Positions 47,481-56,326 of a DNA stretch of 64,000 bases are shown piece by piece. Below the pieces are notes generated by a model. The model worked only from the letters and a program-made list of their open reading frames with translations, searched no databases and was not told the DNA's origin. Position numbers and translations under genes: made by a program. Source of the DNA: CAVQJU01 sp963712905 (lineage in GTDB: Bacteria > Acidobacteriota > Vicinamibacteria > Vicinamibacterales > CAVVIG01); contig CAVQJU010000013.1 of assembly GCA_963712905.1 (NCBI GenBank), positions 124,001-188,000 on the forward strand. Direction: 5' to 3'. Each line of letters starts with the position of its first letter. The first letter of the stretch is position 1.

Positions 47481-48620
47481 TTACGGAAGCGCGACGGTAC
47501 GCAGACTCATCGGGCCGACGGCAGGTCCGAATCCGCCGCCGCCCGCCGCGGTCAGGACCAGCGCATTGCCGGCATCGAACTGCGCGAGGTGGCGAACGTT
47601 GGTCAGCGCCGTGATCTTGTCGTACGGCGCGCCCGCGACATCAACCACTGTTGGCGAATCGATAGGCTTGTACTGGCCGAGATTGTCTGCGTGCAGCTTG
47701 ACCACTCCGAACGACGAGTTCGCGATCAGGATGAACTCGTGGCCGTCCTTCTTGTACGGCACCATGTCGAGTGGCTGATTGCCTGCGCCCAGATCCGAAA
47801 TCGTGACGCCCTTTACCTGCGCGCCGGCCTTCAGATCGCTCACGGGAATCTTGACGAGCGGCGTGCAGGTGTAGGCGGCCAGCACGTACTGCTGTCCGTC
47901 GATGGTGTAAGGGACGAACGTGCGCACCGGCGATTGCGTCTCGTAGCGTCCATGGGATGAGTGCCAGATCTGGAGCTGCGTGCCTTTGGCGGCGATCTTG
48001 AATGGATACGGGATGGAGCGCAGCGCCGACGACCACTCTTCGTTCGACATGCCCGCCACCATCACGTTGCCGTTGACGAACGCCATATCGGTGATGGTCT
48101 GGGTGCGCGGGTTCTGCCGCGCTGCCGTATTCGCAGCTGGAACGTCGCTCAGGCTGATCGTTTCGTGCCTGATGTTGTCGAGCGGCAGCAGCGTCAGCTT
48201 GCCGGAGGAGTCCACCCGCACGACGAGCGGCGCCGCGTCGGGCCCGCGGCCACGCGCGGCCGACACGTAGACGTTCTTCGAGATCGGATTGACCGCGACG
48301 TCATTGATCAGGATGTCACCCGCGTTGACGCCGACCATCGCCGCAACCTTCTCGTCGATCCCCTGCACGTCGACTTTTCCAGAACCGGGCGTGCGATCGG
48401 CGGTGTCGATCGCGGCAATCGCGCCGCCGGCAGAGTCACCGACAAACAGCACGCCGTCTGGGCCGAATGCGAGCGCCCCGGCCGATTTCAGGCCGCTGTT
48501 TCCCGCGGCGAGGTCGGCCGCCGGGGCCGCCGGTGTGCGCGCTGCCTGCACGGTGAAGGCCAGCGCGAGCGCGGCGCCAACAACGAGAACTACCTGGCTC
48601 ATCATCTTTCGGTACTGCAT
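47481..48620 (-). CDS. Secreted beta-propeller protein
   Basis: A 379-residue protein has a signal peptide (SQVVLVVGAALALAFTVQAA). Propeller-like repeats follow: SAGALAFGPDGVLFVGDSAG, NPISKNVYVSAARGRGPDA, TITDMAFVNGNVMVAGMSNE, PYKKDGHEFILIANSSFGVV. The mature part resembles YncE/SMP-30-like folds. There is no enzyme motif I can assign. In acidobacteria such proteins often follow DUF1552/DUF1592 pairs, as here (37 bases after the DUF1552 stop). Confidence 0.78.
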   Translation of the reverse strand: MQYRKMMSQVVLVVGAALALAFTVQAARTPAAPAADLAAGNSGLKSAGALAFGPDGVLFVGDSAGGAIAAIDTADRTPGSGKVDVQGIDEKVAAMVGVNAGDILINDVAVNPISKNVYVSAARGRGPDAAPLVVRVDSSGKLTLLPLDNIRHETISLSDVPAANTAARQNPRTQTITDMAFVNGNVMVAGMSNEEWSSALRSIPYPFKIAAKGTQLQIWHSSHGRYETQSPVRTFVPYTIDGQQYVLAAYTCTPLVKIPVSDLKAGAQVKGVTISDLGAGNQPLDMVPYKKDGHEFILIANSSFGVVKLHADNLGQYKPIDSPTVVDVAGAPYDKITALTNVRHLAQFDAGNALVLTAAGGGGFGPAVGPMSLRTVALP

Positions 48621-48657
48621 AGGCCCTCCGAAACGAGTGAACGAAACCTCTCGAAAA

Positions 48658-49999
48658 CTACAGTTCGATTCGCCCGGTGCTGTCGCCGAACGAATCCACC
48701 CGCGCGCCCATCTTGTCGAGCATCGTCAACAGCAGGTTCGACATCGGCGTGTGCGGCGCGTGGCGCACGTGCCGGCCGCCGCGAATCTGTCCGGCGGCGC
48801 CGCCAGCCAGGACGACGGGGAGCGGATCGAAGTTGTGCTCGTTGCCGTCGCTCAGGCTGCTGCCGTAGAGGATCATCGAGTGATCGAGCAGCGTGCCGTC
48901 GCCGTCGGGCGTCGCCTGCAGCCGTCCGAGGAAGTACGCCAGCATCTTGATGTGATACTGGTTGATGACGGCGAACTGATCCATGTTCTTCCGCTCGTTC
49001 GAATGATGCGAGGCGTTGTGGAAGCCCTCGCGCACGCCGGTCGAGGGATAGACGGCGTTGCTGTTCTCGCGCGCGAGCATCAGCGTCGAAATGCGGGTGA
49101 TCTCGGATTTGTAGGCGAGCACCTGCAGGTCGAACATCAGCTTGAGATGATCCTCGAACGCCGCAGGAATGCCGGTAGGCGCGTCCGGCAGATCGAGCTG
49201 GCGTGAGAGCTGGGCGTCCACCTGCTTGACGCGGCGCTCGATCTCGCGCACCTCGTCGAGGTAGTCGCGCAGACGCCGGCGATCGGCGGCAGGCAGATCC
49301 TTTTCGAGCGTCGGCACCTGCTGCGCGATCGAATCGAGCAGGCTGCGCGACTGCTGGCGCCGCTCCTGCCGCTGCGCGTCCGTGCTGCCGTCGCCGAACA
49401 GCCGTTCGAACACGATCTGCGGGTTGTTCTCCATCGGCAGCGGCAGCGTCGCCGATTTCCACGACAGCGTGTTCCGGTAGGCGCACGTGAAGCCGGCGTC
49501 GCCGCAGGTGAGGTTGAGCGGCTCCATCGACATCTCAATCGATGGCAGCGGCGTGTCCTGGCCGACCTGCCGTGCAGCGACCTGATCGATGGTCGCACCG
49601 ACGTGCGCTTCGTTCTTCTTGACGGGATGCGCGCCGCTCAGAAATACCGCGGCCGCGCGGACGTGGTTCTCGGCGCCGCCGGTGTCTTCGCCGGTCCAGG
49701 GCGCAACGGGCGCGTGCGCGAGATCGCTGATGACGTTGACGCGGTCGCGGAACGGCGTCAGCGGCTGCAGGATTTCCGAGAACTCGAACGCCGTCGCCTT
49801 CGCCCTTCGGCGTCCACTTGTCCATCGTCGCGCCGTGCGGGATGTAGATGCAGCCGAGTCGCGCCTTAGGCGCCGCGGAGGTCGCGGCGAGAGCAGTGCC
49901 CGCGGGCACCATCGATTCGAGAAGCGGGAGCGCGAGGCTGACGCCCGTGCCTTTCAGGAACGTCCGGCGCGACAGATGCTTCTTCGTGAGGAACGTCAC
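48658..49999 (-). CDS. DUF1552 protein with Tat signal, frameshift near 49795
   Basis: The start at GTG 49999 lies in a 4-base GTGA overlap with the DUF1592 stop. The N-terminus is a Tat signal (KKHLSRRTFLKGTGVSLALP, twin Arg). After ATMDKWTPKGEGD one base must be removed, and the protein continues FEFSEILQPLTPFRDRVNVI, SDLAHAPVAPWTGEDTGGAE, MSMEPLNLTCGDAGFTCAYR and SMILYGSSLSDGNEHNFDPL. These are standard DUF1552 blocks related to the alkaline phosphatase-like DUF1501 group. It is about 446 residues and exported folded. DUF1552 is nearly always paired with a DUF1592-type cytochrome, as here. Confidence 0.9.
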
Positions 50000-52275
50000 G
50001 GCTGTGTGTCTCCCTCTTTTCGTTTCATCTGGAACGGCACGCTCTTGACGATGCCGACCACGAGCGACGACAACCGGTAGTCGGGACTGGCGCTTCGGGC
50101 GACCGTCCTGACGGCCGGCATGTCGAAGTACTCGAGCCGGCGGCCCAGGGCGTAGGTTAGCAGCTTCTCGGTGGTGTTGGTGACGAACGCGTCACGGCGT
50201 GCAAGCAGCGCCCGGCGCAGGCTGGCCGGGCCGTCGAGCGGCGTGCCGTCCACCAGCCTGCCGGCGGCATTCACCGGGACGCCGCCGTCGGTTTCACGCC
50301 ATTTCCCAATCAGGTCGTAGTTCTCGAGCGAGAATCCGATCGGATCCATGACCGCGTGACACGACGCGCAGGCCGCGTTGGCGCGATGACGCTCGAGCCG
50401 CTGGCGCAGCGACGTCTCCGCCGCGGCCGGCCCGACGGATTTCTCGAGGTTGGTTTCGACGCCAGGTGGCGGGCTCGGCACCGGGGCGCCAAGCAGGTTC
50501 TCGAGAATCCACTTACCGCGCTTGACCGGCGACGTGCGGTTGCCGGCCGACGTCGCGGTCAGGACGCTGCCCTGGCCGAGCAGGCCACGCCGCGGGCTGT
50601 CGCCGTCGAGCGCGACGCGCCGAAAACGGCTGCCGCTGACGTTGGGAATGCCGTAGTGCCGCGCGAGCCGCCCGTCCACGAACGTGTAGTCGGCGTCGAG
50701 CAGGTCGAGCACGCTGCGGTCGTCTCGAAGGATGGTTTCGAACAGCAGCTCGGTCTCGCGGCGGAACGAGTACCGCAGGTTGCCGTCGAACTCCTTCGTG
50801 CCAGGCGCGATCGCATTCAGTTCCCGCAGCAGGAGCCACTGCCCCGCGACGTTGTCGACGAGCGCGTCCGCCTTCGGATCGGCCAGCATCCGCCGCGTCT
50901 GCCGTTCGAGCACCGCCGGCGTCGTCAGCGTTCCCGCCTTCGCCGCGGCGAGCAGCTCCTCGTCCGGCACGCTGCTCCACAGGAAGAACGAGAGACGCGA
51001 CGCGAGTTCGAAGTTATCGAGCCGGTAGATGGCGCCGGCCGGGGACTGAGCCGGCTCGCGCTCGAAGCGGAAAATGAATCGCGGGTCGACGAGGACGCGC
51101 GCGAGCGCGTACTGGATGCCGGTGTCAAACCCACGCAGCTCGCGTCCCGACGTATAGAAACCCATCAGGATGTCGATCGACGGGTCGCGTTCCGGAACCG
51201 GCCGGCGCCAGGCGCGTGTGGCGAGCGCGGCGAGCGTCCGGCGCGCGCAGGGCGTCTCGTCCCTCGACGCCGCTCGGCAGACGAAGATCTTTTTCCGGCT
51301 CGGCGTCTCGCCGGGCCCAGTGGGGTTGGACGGACCGACGATCGTCAGGCTGCCGACGCCGGAGCTGATCCCCCACTCCGAAAACAGATCGTCGACGCCG
51401 CGCGCGTTTGCCTGACGGACGACGGAGACGCCGACGGCGTGCGGGCCTGGCGGCACACGGACACGGTTGACGCGTGGCGCGTCGCGCCCGATCGTCAGCA
51501 GCCGCGCGCCGTCTATCGTGATTTCGACCGGCTCCTCGGTGCCGACCGCCGGCAGCCCGAAGCCGCCGGCCGTTCGCGTGACCCTGAATTCGTATTCGGC
51601 GTCGAGCGGGAAGACGTGCTCGACGACGAAGCCGCCGCGCGTGCCCGCCGAAAACCCCTCGCGCGTCTCCGCCTGCGACAGTCCCCGTGGCGCCGGGTAG
51701 GTCGCGGTCTCGGACGTCGTCGTCGGATCGCCGACGGCGAGCCGGCTGATCTTCTCAGCAGCCGATACGTACGCCTGCATCAGTGCCGGCGACACGCTCA
51801 GCACGTTGGCGATGTTGTCGAACCCGTCGCTCGAGTCGTCGCCCGGCAGCATCGTCGCCGCATCGATCGGCAGATCGAGCAGATCGCGAACGGCGTTGGC
51901 GTACTCGGCGCGGTTGAGACGATGGAGGACCGGCGCGCCCGGGTTGGGCGCAGCGGCCGCGGCACGATCGAGGACGGTTTCAACGGAGGCGGCAAGACGA
52001 TCGAGCGTGCCTCTATCCGGGCGCGGTGCGCCGGCCGGCGGCATCATGCCGGTGCGCAGCTTCCGGACGACCTTCTCCCACGACTGCGGATCGCGATCGG
52101 GATGATCGACGTCGAGTTGGTCGAGCAGCAGCCCGCCCGCCTTGAGGCGCGCGTTGTGACAGGTCTGGCAGTGGCGCTGAAGGGTGGCGCGGGAGTCGTC
52201 TGGGTTCTGTTGCGTGTGGGAAACGGCGGTCAGCACAACGAGCATGCCGGCGACGGCGATTGGTTTGGGTATCAC
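49996..52275 (-). CDS. DUF1587/1592/1588/1585 cytochrome protein
   Basis: A 759-residue protein starts at GTG 52275, overlapping the ankyrin gene stop by four bases (GTGA). A signal helix (KPIAVAGMLVVLTAVSHTQQ) is followed by a cytochrome c site CQTCHNARLKAGGLLLDQLD, then LHRLNRAEYANAVRDLL (DUF1587), DPRFIFRFEREP and RLSFFLWSSVPDEELLAAA (DUF1592), DYTFVDGRLARHYGIP and RRGLLGQGSVLTATS (DUF1588), then CASCHAVMDPIGFSLENYD, the second haem site with DUF1585 (ITEKLLTYALGRRLEYFD type). It is probably a periplasmic electron-transfer partner of the DUF1552 protein. Function is unknown despite wide occurrence in Planctomycetes and Acidobacteria. Confidence 0.92.
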   Translation of the reverse strand: MIPKPIAVAGMLVVLTAVSHTQQNPDDSRATLQRHCQTCHNARLKAGGLLLDQLDVDHPDRDPQSWEKVVRKLRTGMMPPAGAPRPDRGTLDRLAASVETVLDRAAAAAPNPGAPVLHRLNRAEYANAVRDLLDLPIDAATMLPGDDSSDGFDNIANVLSVSPALMQAYVSAAEKISRLAVGDPTTTSETATYPAPRGLSQAETREGFSAGTRGGFVVEHVFPLDAEYEFRVTRTAGGFGLPAVGTEEPVEITIDGARLLTIGRDAPRVNRVRVPPGPHAVGVSVVRQANARGVDDLFSEWGISSGVGSLTIVGPSNPTGPGETPSRKKIFVCRAASRDETPCARRTLAALATRAWRRPVPERDPSIDILMGFYTSGRELRGFDTGIQYALARVLVDPRFIFRFEREPAQSPAGAIYRLDNFELASRLSFFLWSSVPDEELLAAAKAGTLTTPAVLERQTRRMLADPKADALVDNVAGQWLLLRELNAIAPGTKEFDGNLRYSFRRETELLFETILRDDRSVLDLLDADYTFVDGRLARHYGIPNVSGSRFRRVALDGDSPRRGLLGQGSVLTATSAGNRTSPVKRGKWILENLLGAPVPSPPPGVETNLEKSVGPAAAETSLRQRLERHRANAACASCHAVMDPIGFSLENYDLIGKWRETDGGVPVNAAGRLVDGTPLDGPASLRRALLARRDAFVTNTTEKLLTYALGRRLEYFDMPAVRTVARSASPDYRLSSLVVGIVKSVPFQMKRKEGDTQP

Positions 52276-53816
52276 TTTGCGCCGAGCTGCTCGAGCAGCG
52301 CAATCGTCGTCGGCTTGCGTTCCGCGCCGACGGCGGCAAGAAAAACGCCTTCGGCCCAGCGCAGCGGCGTGCGGCCTTCGCGGTCCTTCACGTCGAGGCG
52401 CGCGCCTTTCGACACGAGGAACTTGATGACGTCGTTCGATCCGCGATTGGCGGCGCCGAGGAGCGGCGTCAGGCCCATGGAATTGGACGCGTTGATGTCG
52501 TTGCCGAGCTCGAGGCACATTTGTACGGCGTCGAGGACGGCCTGTGGCGATTCCGTGTACGTCTGCTGGACCACCCAGTTGACGCCGGCGGCGGCCATCA
52601 ACGGCGTCGTGCCGGCCGGCGTCGCCAGATTCGGATCGGCGCCGTATTTCAGGAGCAATCGCATGGTGGTCGTGTCGCCCGAGAGCGCGGCGCGGAGAAA
52701 CGGCGTCTGCCCGGTGAAGTCCACCCACGACACGTCGCCGAGCGAGTACAACCAGCGGCGGCTGGGCGGGACTTCGCGCGTCCGCGCGTTGACGCTGGCG
52801 CCCGCGTCGAGCAGCTCGTGGATGAACACCAGGATCGGCCCGCGGTCGACGAAGTTGTCGGTCGGGTTGTCCTGATCCTTGTTGTTCATGTCGAGGTTGC
52901 GGTACTCGACGGCGGCCCAGAGCGGTGAACGGCCCCAGAAGTCGTCCGCGTCGACGTCGGCGCCGTACTCGATCAGCAGCCGTGCGACGTCGAGACGGTT
53001 GTTGATCACCGCCATCAGCAGCGGCCGGATGCCGTTCGCCTCGGCCAGCTCGATGTCCGCACCGGCGGCGATGAGCTTCCGCGCCGCCTCGATGCGGCCG
53101 TCGCGCGCCGCGTACAGCAGTGGCGTCATCCCACCCTTCGCCTCGGCGCGTCTCCCGCGATCCGGCAATCCGCCGCGATTGATGCCGACGCCTTCCGAGC
53201 CGCAGCCCGTGCCCTTGCAGGGCTTGACGAACGGCGGCAGCGGCCCCTTCCGTGTCTGCGCGTCGACCGCGGCGTGAGTTCCGATGAGGAAATCGACGGC
53301 CGCGACCTGGTTTTCGCGCACGGCGATCATGAGGCTGGTCTGCTGAAACTGCGTGTCGCGCGCGTCCACCTTCGCGCCGGCGTCGATGAGCGCGCGCAGC
53401 GCGTCGGGAACGCCCGTCCGCGCCGCCGTCATCAGCGCGGGCTCGCCGGCCGAATCGACGCTCCCGGGATCGGCGCCGGCCTCGATCAACAGGCGGATCA
53501 TTTTCGCGTTGCCGTTGAGGCAGGCGAGCGCGAGCGGCGTGACGCCGTAGCGGTCCGTCGCCCCGACTTTGGCGCCGGCCTTGACCAGCAGGCTGGCGAC
53601 GTCGAGGTGATCGGTGAAGACGGCGCGGTGGAGCGGTGTCGAGCCGTCCACGCCGGGTGCGTTGACGTCGGCACCTTGCTGGATCAGAGTACGCGCGAGC
53701 GCTTGGTCGCCGCGCTCGGCCGCGCCAAGGAGGTTACCGCTGGGCGGGGCGGCGACGGCCGCTGCCGAAACGAGCACCGTCGTCAGAAAGGCGGCGAGAA
53801 AGCGTCGTGTGGGCAT
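52272..53816 (-). CDS. Secreted ankyrin-repeat protein
   Basis: A 514-residue protein starts at ATG 53816 with a signal peptide (MPTRRFLAAFLTTVLVSAAA). About nine ankyrin repeats follow, for example DGSTPLHRAVFTDHLDVASL, YGVTPLALACLNGNAKMIRL, GMTPLLYAARDGRIEAARKL and GLTPLLGAANRGSNDVIKFL. Two insertions, one Cys/Gly-rich near residue 200 and one near 310, break the series. Ankyrin repeats bind other proteins; in this position it probably serves the DUF1592/DUF1552 pair with which it is translationally coupled. Confidence 0.9.
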   Translation of the reverse strand: MPTRRFLAAFLTTVLVSAAAVAAPPSGNLLGAAERGDQALARTLIQQGADVNAPGVDGSTPLHRAVFTDHLDVASLLVKAGAKVGATDRYGVTPLALACLNGNAKMIRLLIEAGADPGSVDSAGEPALMTAARTGVPDALRALIDAGAKVDARDTQFQQTSLMIAVRENQVAAVDFLIGTHAAVDAQTRKGPLPPFVKPCKGTGCGSEGVGINRGGLPDRGRRAEAKGGMTPLLYAARDGRIEAARKLIAAGADIELAEANGIRPLLMAVINNRLDVARLLIEYGADVDADDFWGRSPLWAAVEYRNLDMNNKDQDNPTDNFVDRGPILVFIHELLDAGASVNARTREVPPSRRWLYSLGDVSWVDFTGQTPFLRAALSGDTTTMRLLLKYGADPNLATPAGTTPLMAAAGVNWVVQQTYTESPQAVLDAVQMCLELGNDINASNSMGLTPLLGAANRGSNDVIKFLVSKGARLDVKDREGRTPLRWAEGVFLAAVGAERKPTTIALLEQLGAK

Positions 53817-53899
53817 GCCTGTTCCGGGAAAGCGTAACACCGAGCCGCCGGACACACGTTGGTCTGTCGGCCAAGGATCCTCGAGTTGCGAGTGAATCG

Positions 53900-53928
53900 A
53901 TACTCATATACTATGAGCATATGAGTAT
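53900..53928. promoter_or_regulatory. Toxin-antitoxin operator with overlapping -10
   Basis: A perfect 9-base inverted repeat (ATACTCATA at 53900-53908, TATGAGTAT at 53920-53928) has a third TATGAG half-site between the arms (53912-53917). A -10-like TATACT lies at 53907-53912, with TTGCGA upstream. This is the usual layout for autorepression by a ribbon-helix-helix antitoxin, which would cover the promoter. Confidence 0.7.
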
Positions 53929-53937
53929 GGTGAACAG

Positions 53938-54162
53938 ATGAGCAGTCGGCTCCAGGTTCTTGTCCCCGAATCGCTCGACCGCCGCATCCGCAAGGCCGCC
54001 CAGCGTCGGCGCTTGTCGACAGGCGCCTGGGTCCGGCAGGCCCTCGAACAGGCCCTGAAGGAAGACCGGACGGTGGACCCCCTCGATCGCCTGTCGGGCC
54101 TCGGTGCGCCCACCGGCGACATCGATCAGATGCTCGCCGAAATTGAATCAGGCCGCGGCTGA
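53938..54162 (+). CDS. Ribbon-helix-helix antitoxin
   Basis: A 74-residue protein: SSRLQVLVPESLDRRIRKAA, then QRRRLSTGAWVRQALEQALK is a CopG/Arc-type ribbon-helix-helix, with a C-terminal tail (GAPTGDIDQMLAEIESGRG) that should bind and block the toxin. The TGATG junction puts its stop one base over the toxin start, so translation is coupled. It probably binds the adjacent operator. Confidence 0.85.
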   Translation: MSSRLQVLVPESLDRRIRKAAQRRRLSTGAWVRQALEQALKEDRTVDPLDRLSGLGAPTGDIDQMLAEIESGRG

Positions 54163-54563
54163 TGGTCTTCGTCGACTCGAATGTGCCGATGTACGTCGCT
54201 GGACGCGACCATCCGCTCCGCGACCCGGCACGGCGCTTTCTCGAACGCGCGCGCGGCGGGCACATCGACATCTGCACCAGCACCGAAGTCCTGCAGGAGA
54301 TCCTGTACCGCTACGCGGGGCTCAAGCGCCTCGACCTCGCCGCGGCGGTCTACGATCTGTTCGTTCAGTTGTGCCCGACGGTTCTGGCAGTGGCGTTGGC
54401 CGACACCGATCGGGCAAAGGAGCTCTTGACCACGGTCGGGGGATTGAGCGCGCGGGATGCGGTGCATGCGGCCGTGATGCTCAACCACGACATCTCGCAG
54501 ATCGCCACCTTCGATGAAGGCTTCGATCGCGTGGAAGGCATCACCCGCGTCAGGCTGGGGTGA
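54162..54563 (+). CDS. PIN-domain (VapC-type) toxin
   Basis: A 133-residue PIN-domain protein: MVFVDSNVPMYVAGRDHPLR (Asp at 5), STEVLQEILYRY (Glu), LSARDAVHAAVMLNHDI (Asp) and IATFDEGFDRV (Asp). These four acidic residues are the Mg-dependent RNase site. Toxins of this type cut tRNA or rRNA. It pairs with the antitoxin gene just upstream. Confidence 0.9.
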   Translation: MVFVDSNVPMYVAGRDHPLRDPARRFLERARGGHIDICTSTEVLQEILYRYAGLKRLDLAAAVYDLFVQLCPTVLAVALADTDRAKELLTTVGGLSARDAVHAAVMLNHDISQIATFDEGFDRVEGITRVRLG

Positions 54564-54576
54564 CGGAGACGTCGCC

Positions 54577-54990
54577 TCACGGGTACCGCACGGAATACGA
54601 GTGGCCCTGCGATTCCTGGTTTGCGGCACCGGGTTCCTGCAGCACGATCACAAGCGTCGACCACCCTCCGCCGTACTGGTCGCCCTGGTGCGGCGAAAAA
54701 GCGTCACATCCGGTGTTGTCCTCGTAGCACTGGTTGTACGCGGCAGTGAGCGGCACCTGGTACCAACGGTTCCCCGACCAGCAAGGCCCGTTGGCGCCGG
54801 TGTCCGCGTACCAGGCGAAGCTGGTAAACGGCAGGTTGCGCTGGCTTCCTCCCAGTACAACGATCTCTCCGCCAGGCGGCACCGCGTACCAGCCGATCTT
54901 TCTCCACGGAGTGGGACTACAGGTCCTGTCGATCAACAGAACGCCGACGTACGCGGTGAAGCTGTGTTCGTTGCGGAAGTTGAGAGACAT
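54577..54990 (-). CDS. DUF1036-like protein
   Basis: A 137-residue protein: SLNFRNEHSFTAYVGVLLID, then TPWRKIGWYAVPPGGEIVVL, FTSFAWYADTGANGPCWSG and FSPHQGDQYGGGWSTLVIVL. The order F-x-N, W-x-x-x-GWYxxPPGG, YADT...WSG is that of DUF1036, a family of small beta-sandwich proteins. There is no signal peptide. It follows the small peptide gene by 9 bases on the same strand, so both are probably cotranscribed. Confidence 0.72.
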   Translation of the reverse strand: MSLNFRNEHSFTAYVGVLLIDRTCSPTPWRKIGWYAVPPGGEIVVLGGSQRNLPFTSFAWYADTGANGPCWSGNRWYQVPLTAAYNQCYEDNTGCDAFSPHQGDQYGGGWSTLVIVLQEPGAANQESQGHSYSVRYP

Positions 54991-54999
54991 GGTTTGTGC

Positions 55000-55245
55000 T
55001 CATTTCGCGTCAGCGGCGGCCGGCCGTGGACGGCTTGCCGGGAGTGCCTCGCCCTGAGTAAACGGAGCCGACTGAGGTGACATTGCGGCGGTCAGTTTTT
55101 CGACCAGGTCTTCTTGCGAAGTAATAGGAAAACGATCCTTGGGAATTCGGGGAATACACACCGGGAAGGCTGAGCCCGACGGTCGCTCGACAGTGTCGCC
55201 CGCGTTCGGTTTAACGGAATTACCCGTGTTGATGTTCGAAACCAT
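55000..55245 (-). CDS. Small protein of unknown function upstream of the DUF1036-like gene
   Basis: An 81-residue protein starts at ATG 55245, with AAAGGGGG five bases upstream: MVSNINTGNSVKPNAGDTVE, then RPSGSAFPVCIPRIPKDRFP and ITSQEDLVEKLTAAMSPQSA. It has a polar N-terminus, a Pro-rich FPVCIPRIPKDRFP core with a single Cys and a charged helix. The next gene starts 9 bases after its stop. It might be a structural partner or a modified peptide precursor, but I see no modification enzyme nearby. Confidence 0.55.
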   Translation of the reverse strand: MVSNINTGNSVKPNAGDTVERPSGSAFPVCIPRIPKDRFPITSQEDLVEKLTAAMSPQSAPFTQGEALPASRPRPAAADAK

Positions 55246-55480
55246 CTTTGCCCCCTTTCGAGCACGCCTCAATCGACTCGCCTGCATCAATACGCGGAAA
55301 GTCGCGACGAAGCGTCTCATCTCGGCAGTTTCACGCGCTTCGGCCGGCCACCTTCAGTTCACAGCGTGGAAGGCCGGAGGCTTGCCTGCTGCCGGCAGGC
55401 ACCCATGCGGTTGGGATCGGATTGCTTTTGATCGTGCGAGCATCTGTGCAGGTCTGACGGCCTGCACTACAGCGGCGAGG

Positions 55481-56077
55481 CTACCTGCGGTTCAGCGTTC
55501 CACGATAGGTTGTCGTTCGCCCCGGCGTCACGAGCACTTCGGCTGAAAGCGGCTCGTAGCCATCCGCCAGCAGCTCGATGATGTGCGGCCCGGCGGCGAG
55601 ATCGAGATGGCGATAGTAGCCGCTGAATTCCTCGACGATGCCAGCCTGCCGGCCGTCGACGTAGACGAGCGCGCGCCGCGGCTCCACGTCGATCTGCAGG
55701 CCGCCAGTGGGGCGATGGTCGTCCGCTTCCGAAGAGACGGGCGGCTGGAACGTCTCGGCAAAACCGTCCTGTCCCCACCACGCGTAATCAAATGCCACGA
55801 GGCCGAACCACGGCAGGCGGACGGGATACGGCCGGTGCTCTCGCAGCGGACGGTAGGTCATGGACGAACGAAACGGTGGAGACGAAACCGGCCTTGGTGG
55901 CGTCGTCGTCATCAAGGGGGGCAGCGGTAACGGCGATGGCGGCGCTGGCCGCGCAGGTGGCGACGGGCGCGCCGCCGGCGCTCCGCCGGTCCATCGCGCT
56001 TGCGCAGACACGGACGGCCCGGCGCCGCTGACGGCGATCACCGCGATGACAACGGCTGCGGCAAACAGCGTCTTCAT
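55481..56077 (-). CDS. Secreted PEGA-domain protein
   Basis: A 198-residue protein starts at ATG 56077 with a signal peptide (MKTLFAAAVVIAVIAVSGAG). A Pro/Ala-rich segment follows, then FGLVAFDYAWWGQDGFAETF and a C-terminal PEGA domain: GGLQIDVEPRRALVYVDGRQ, AGPHIIELLADGYEPLSAEV. PEGA domains are small surface beta domains, normally attached to larger proteins. Three stem-loops occupy the leader just upstream. Confidence 0.82.
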   Translation of the reverse strand: MKTLFAAAVVIAVIAVSGAGPSVSAQARWTGGAPAARPSPPARPAPPSPLPLPPLMTTTPPRPVSSPPFRSSMTYRPLREHRPYPVRLPWFGLVAFDYAWWGQDGFAETFQPPVSSEADDHRPTGGLQIDVEPRRALVYVDGRQAGIVEEFSGYYRHLDLAAGPHIIELLADGYEPLSAEVLVTPGRTTTYRGTLNRR

Positions 56078-56086
56078 AAGAAAACA

Positions 56087-56164
56087 AACGCCGGGCCGTG
56101 GGCAGCCGCCCATGCCCGGCGTTTTCACTGCGTGAAAACCACGCATCCTGGCAGGAGCCAGGAT
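56087..56164 (-). promoter_or_regulatory. Leader with three perfect stem-loops upstream of the PEGA gene
   Basis: Hairpin 1 spans 56087-56123: arms AACGCCGGGC and GCCCGGCGTT (10 bases) with an inner TGGGC-AGCC-GCCCA stem. Hairpin 2: GTTTTCAC (56121-56128), loop TGC, GTGAAAAC (56132-56139). Hairpin 3: ATCCTGGC (56145-56152), loop AGGA, GCCAGGAT (56157-56164). On the minus strand hairpin 1 is followed by TTTGTTTTC and then the ATG at 56077, so it could act as a terminator/attenuator. Hairpins 1 and 2 share three bases and could exclude each other. Confidence 0.6.
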
Positions 56165-56326
56165 CAAGTGACTAAATCTGACTTCGTTCGGTTGTGCGCA
56201 TCAGCGGCGGTTACCCGTGGCCGATGCGCGGTGCTGGATCGGCGGCTCGTCCATTCGGACCCTCCAGCGATGCGATGCGCATCTGTCAGTACATTTACGC
56301 CTCTCGGAGGCGAACGTCAAGTGGAA

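Noticed and set aside
56087..56164. c-di-GMP or cobalamin riboswitch
   Set aside because: Stem-loops are clear but none of the conserved unpaired bases of those classes could be found.
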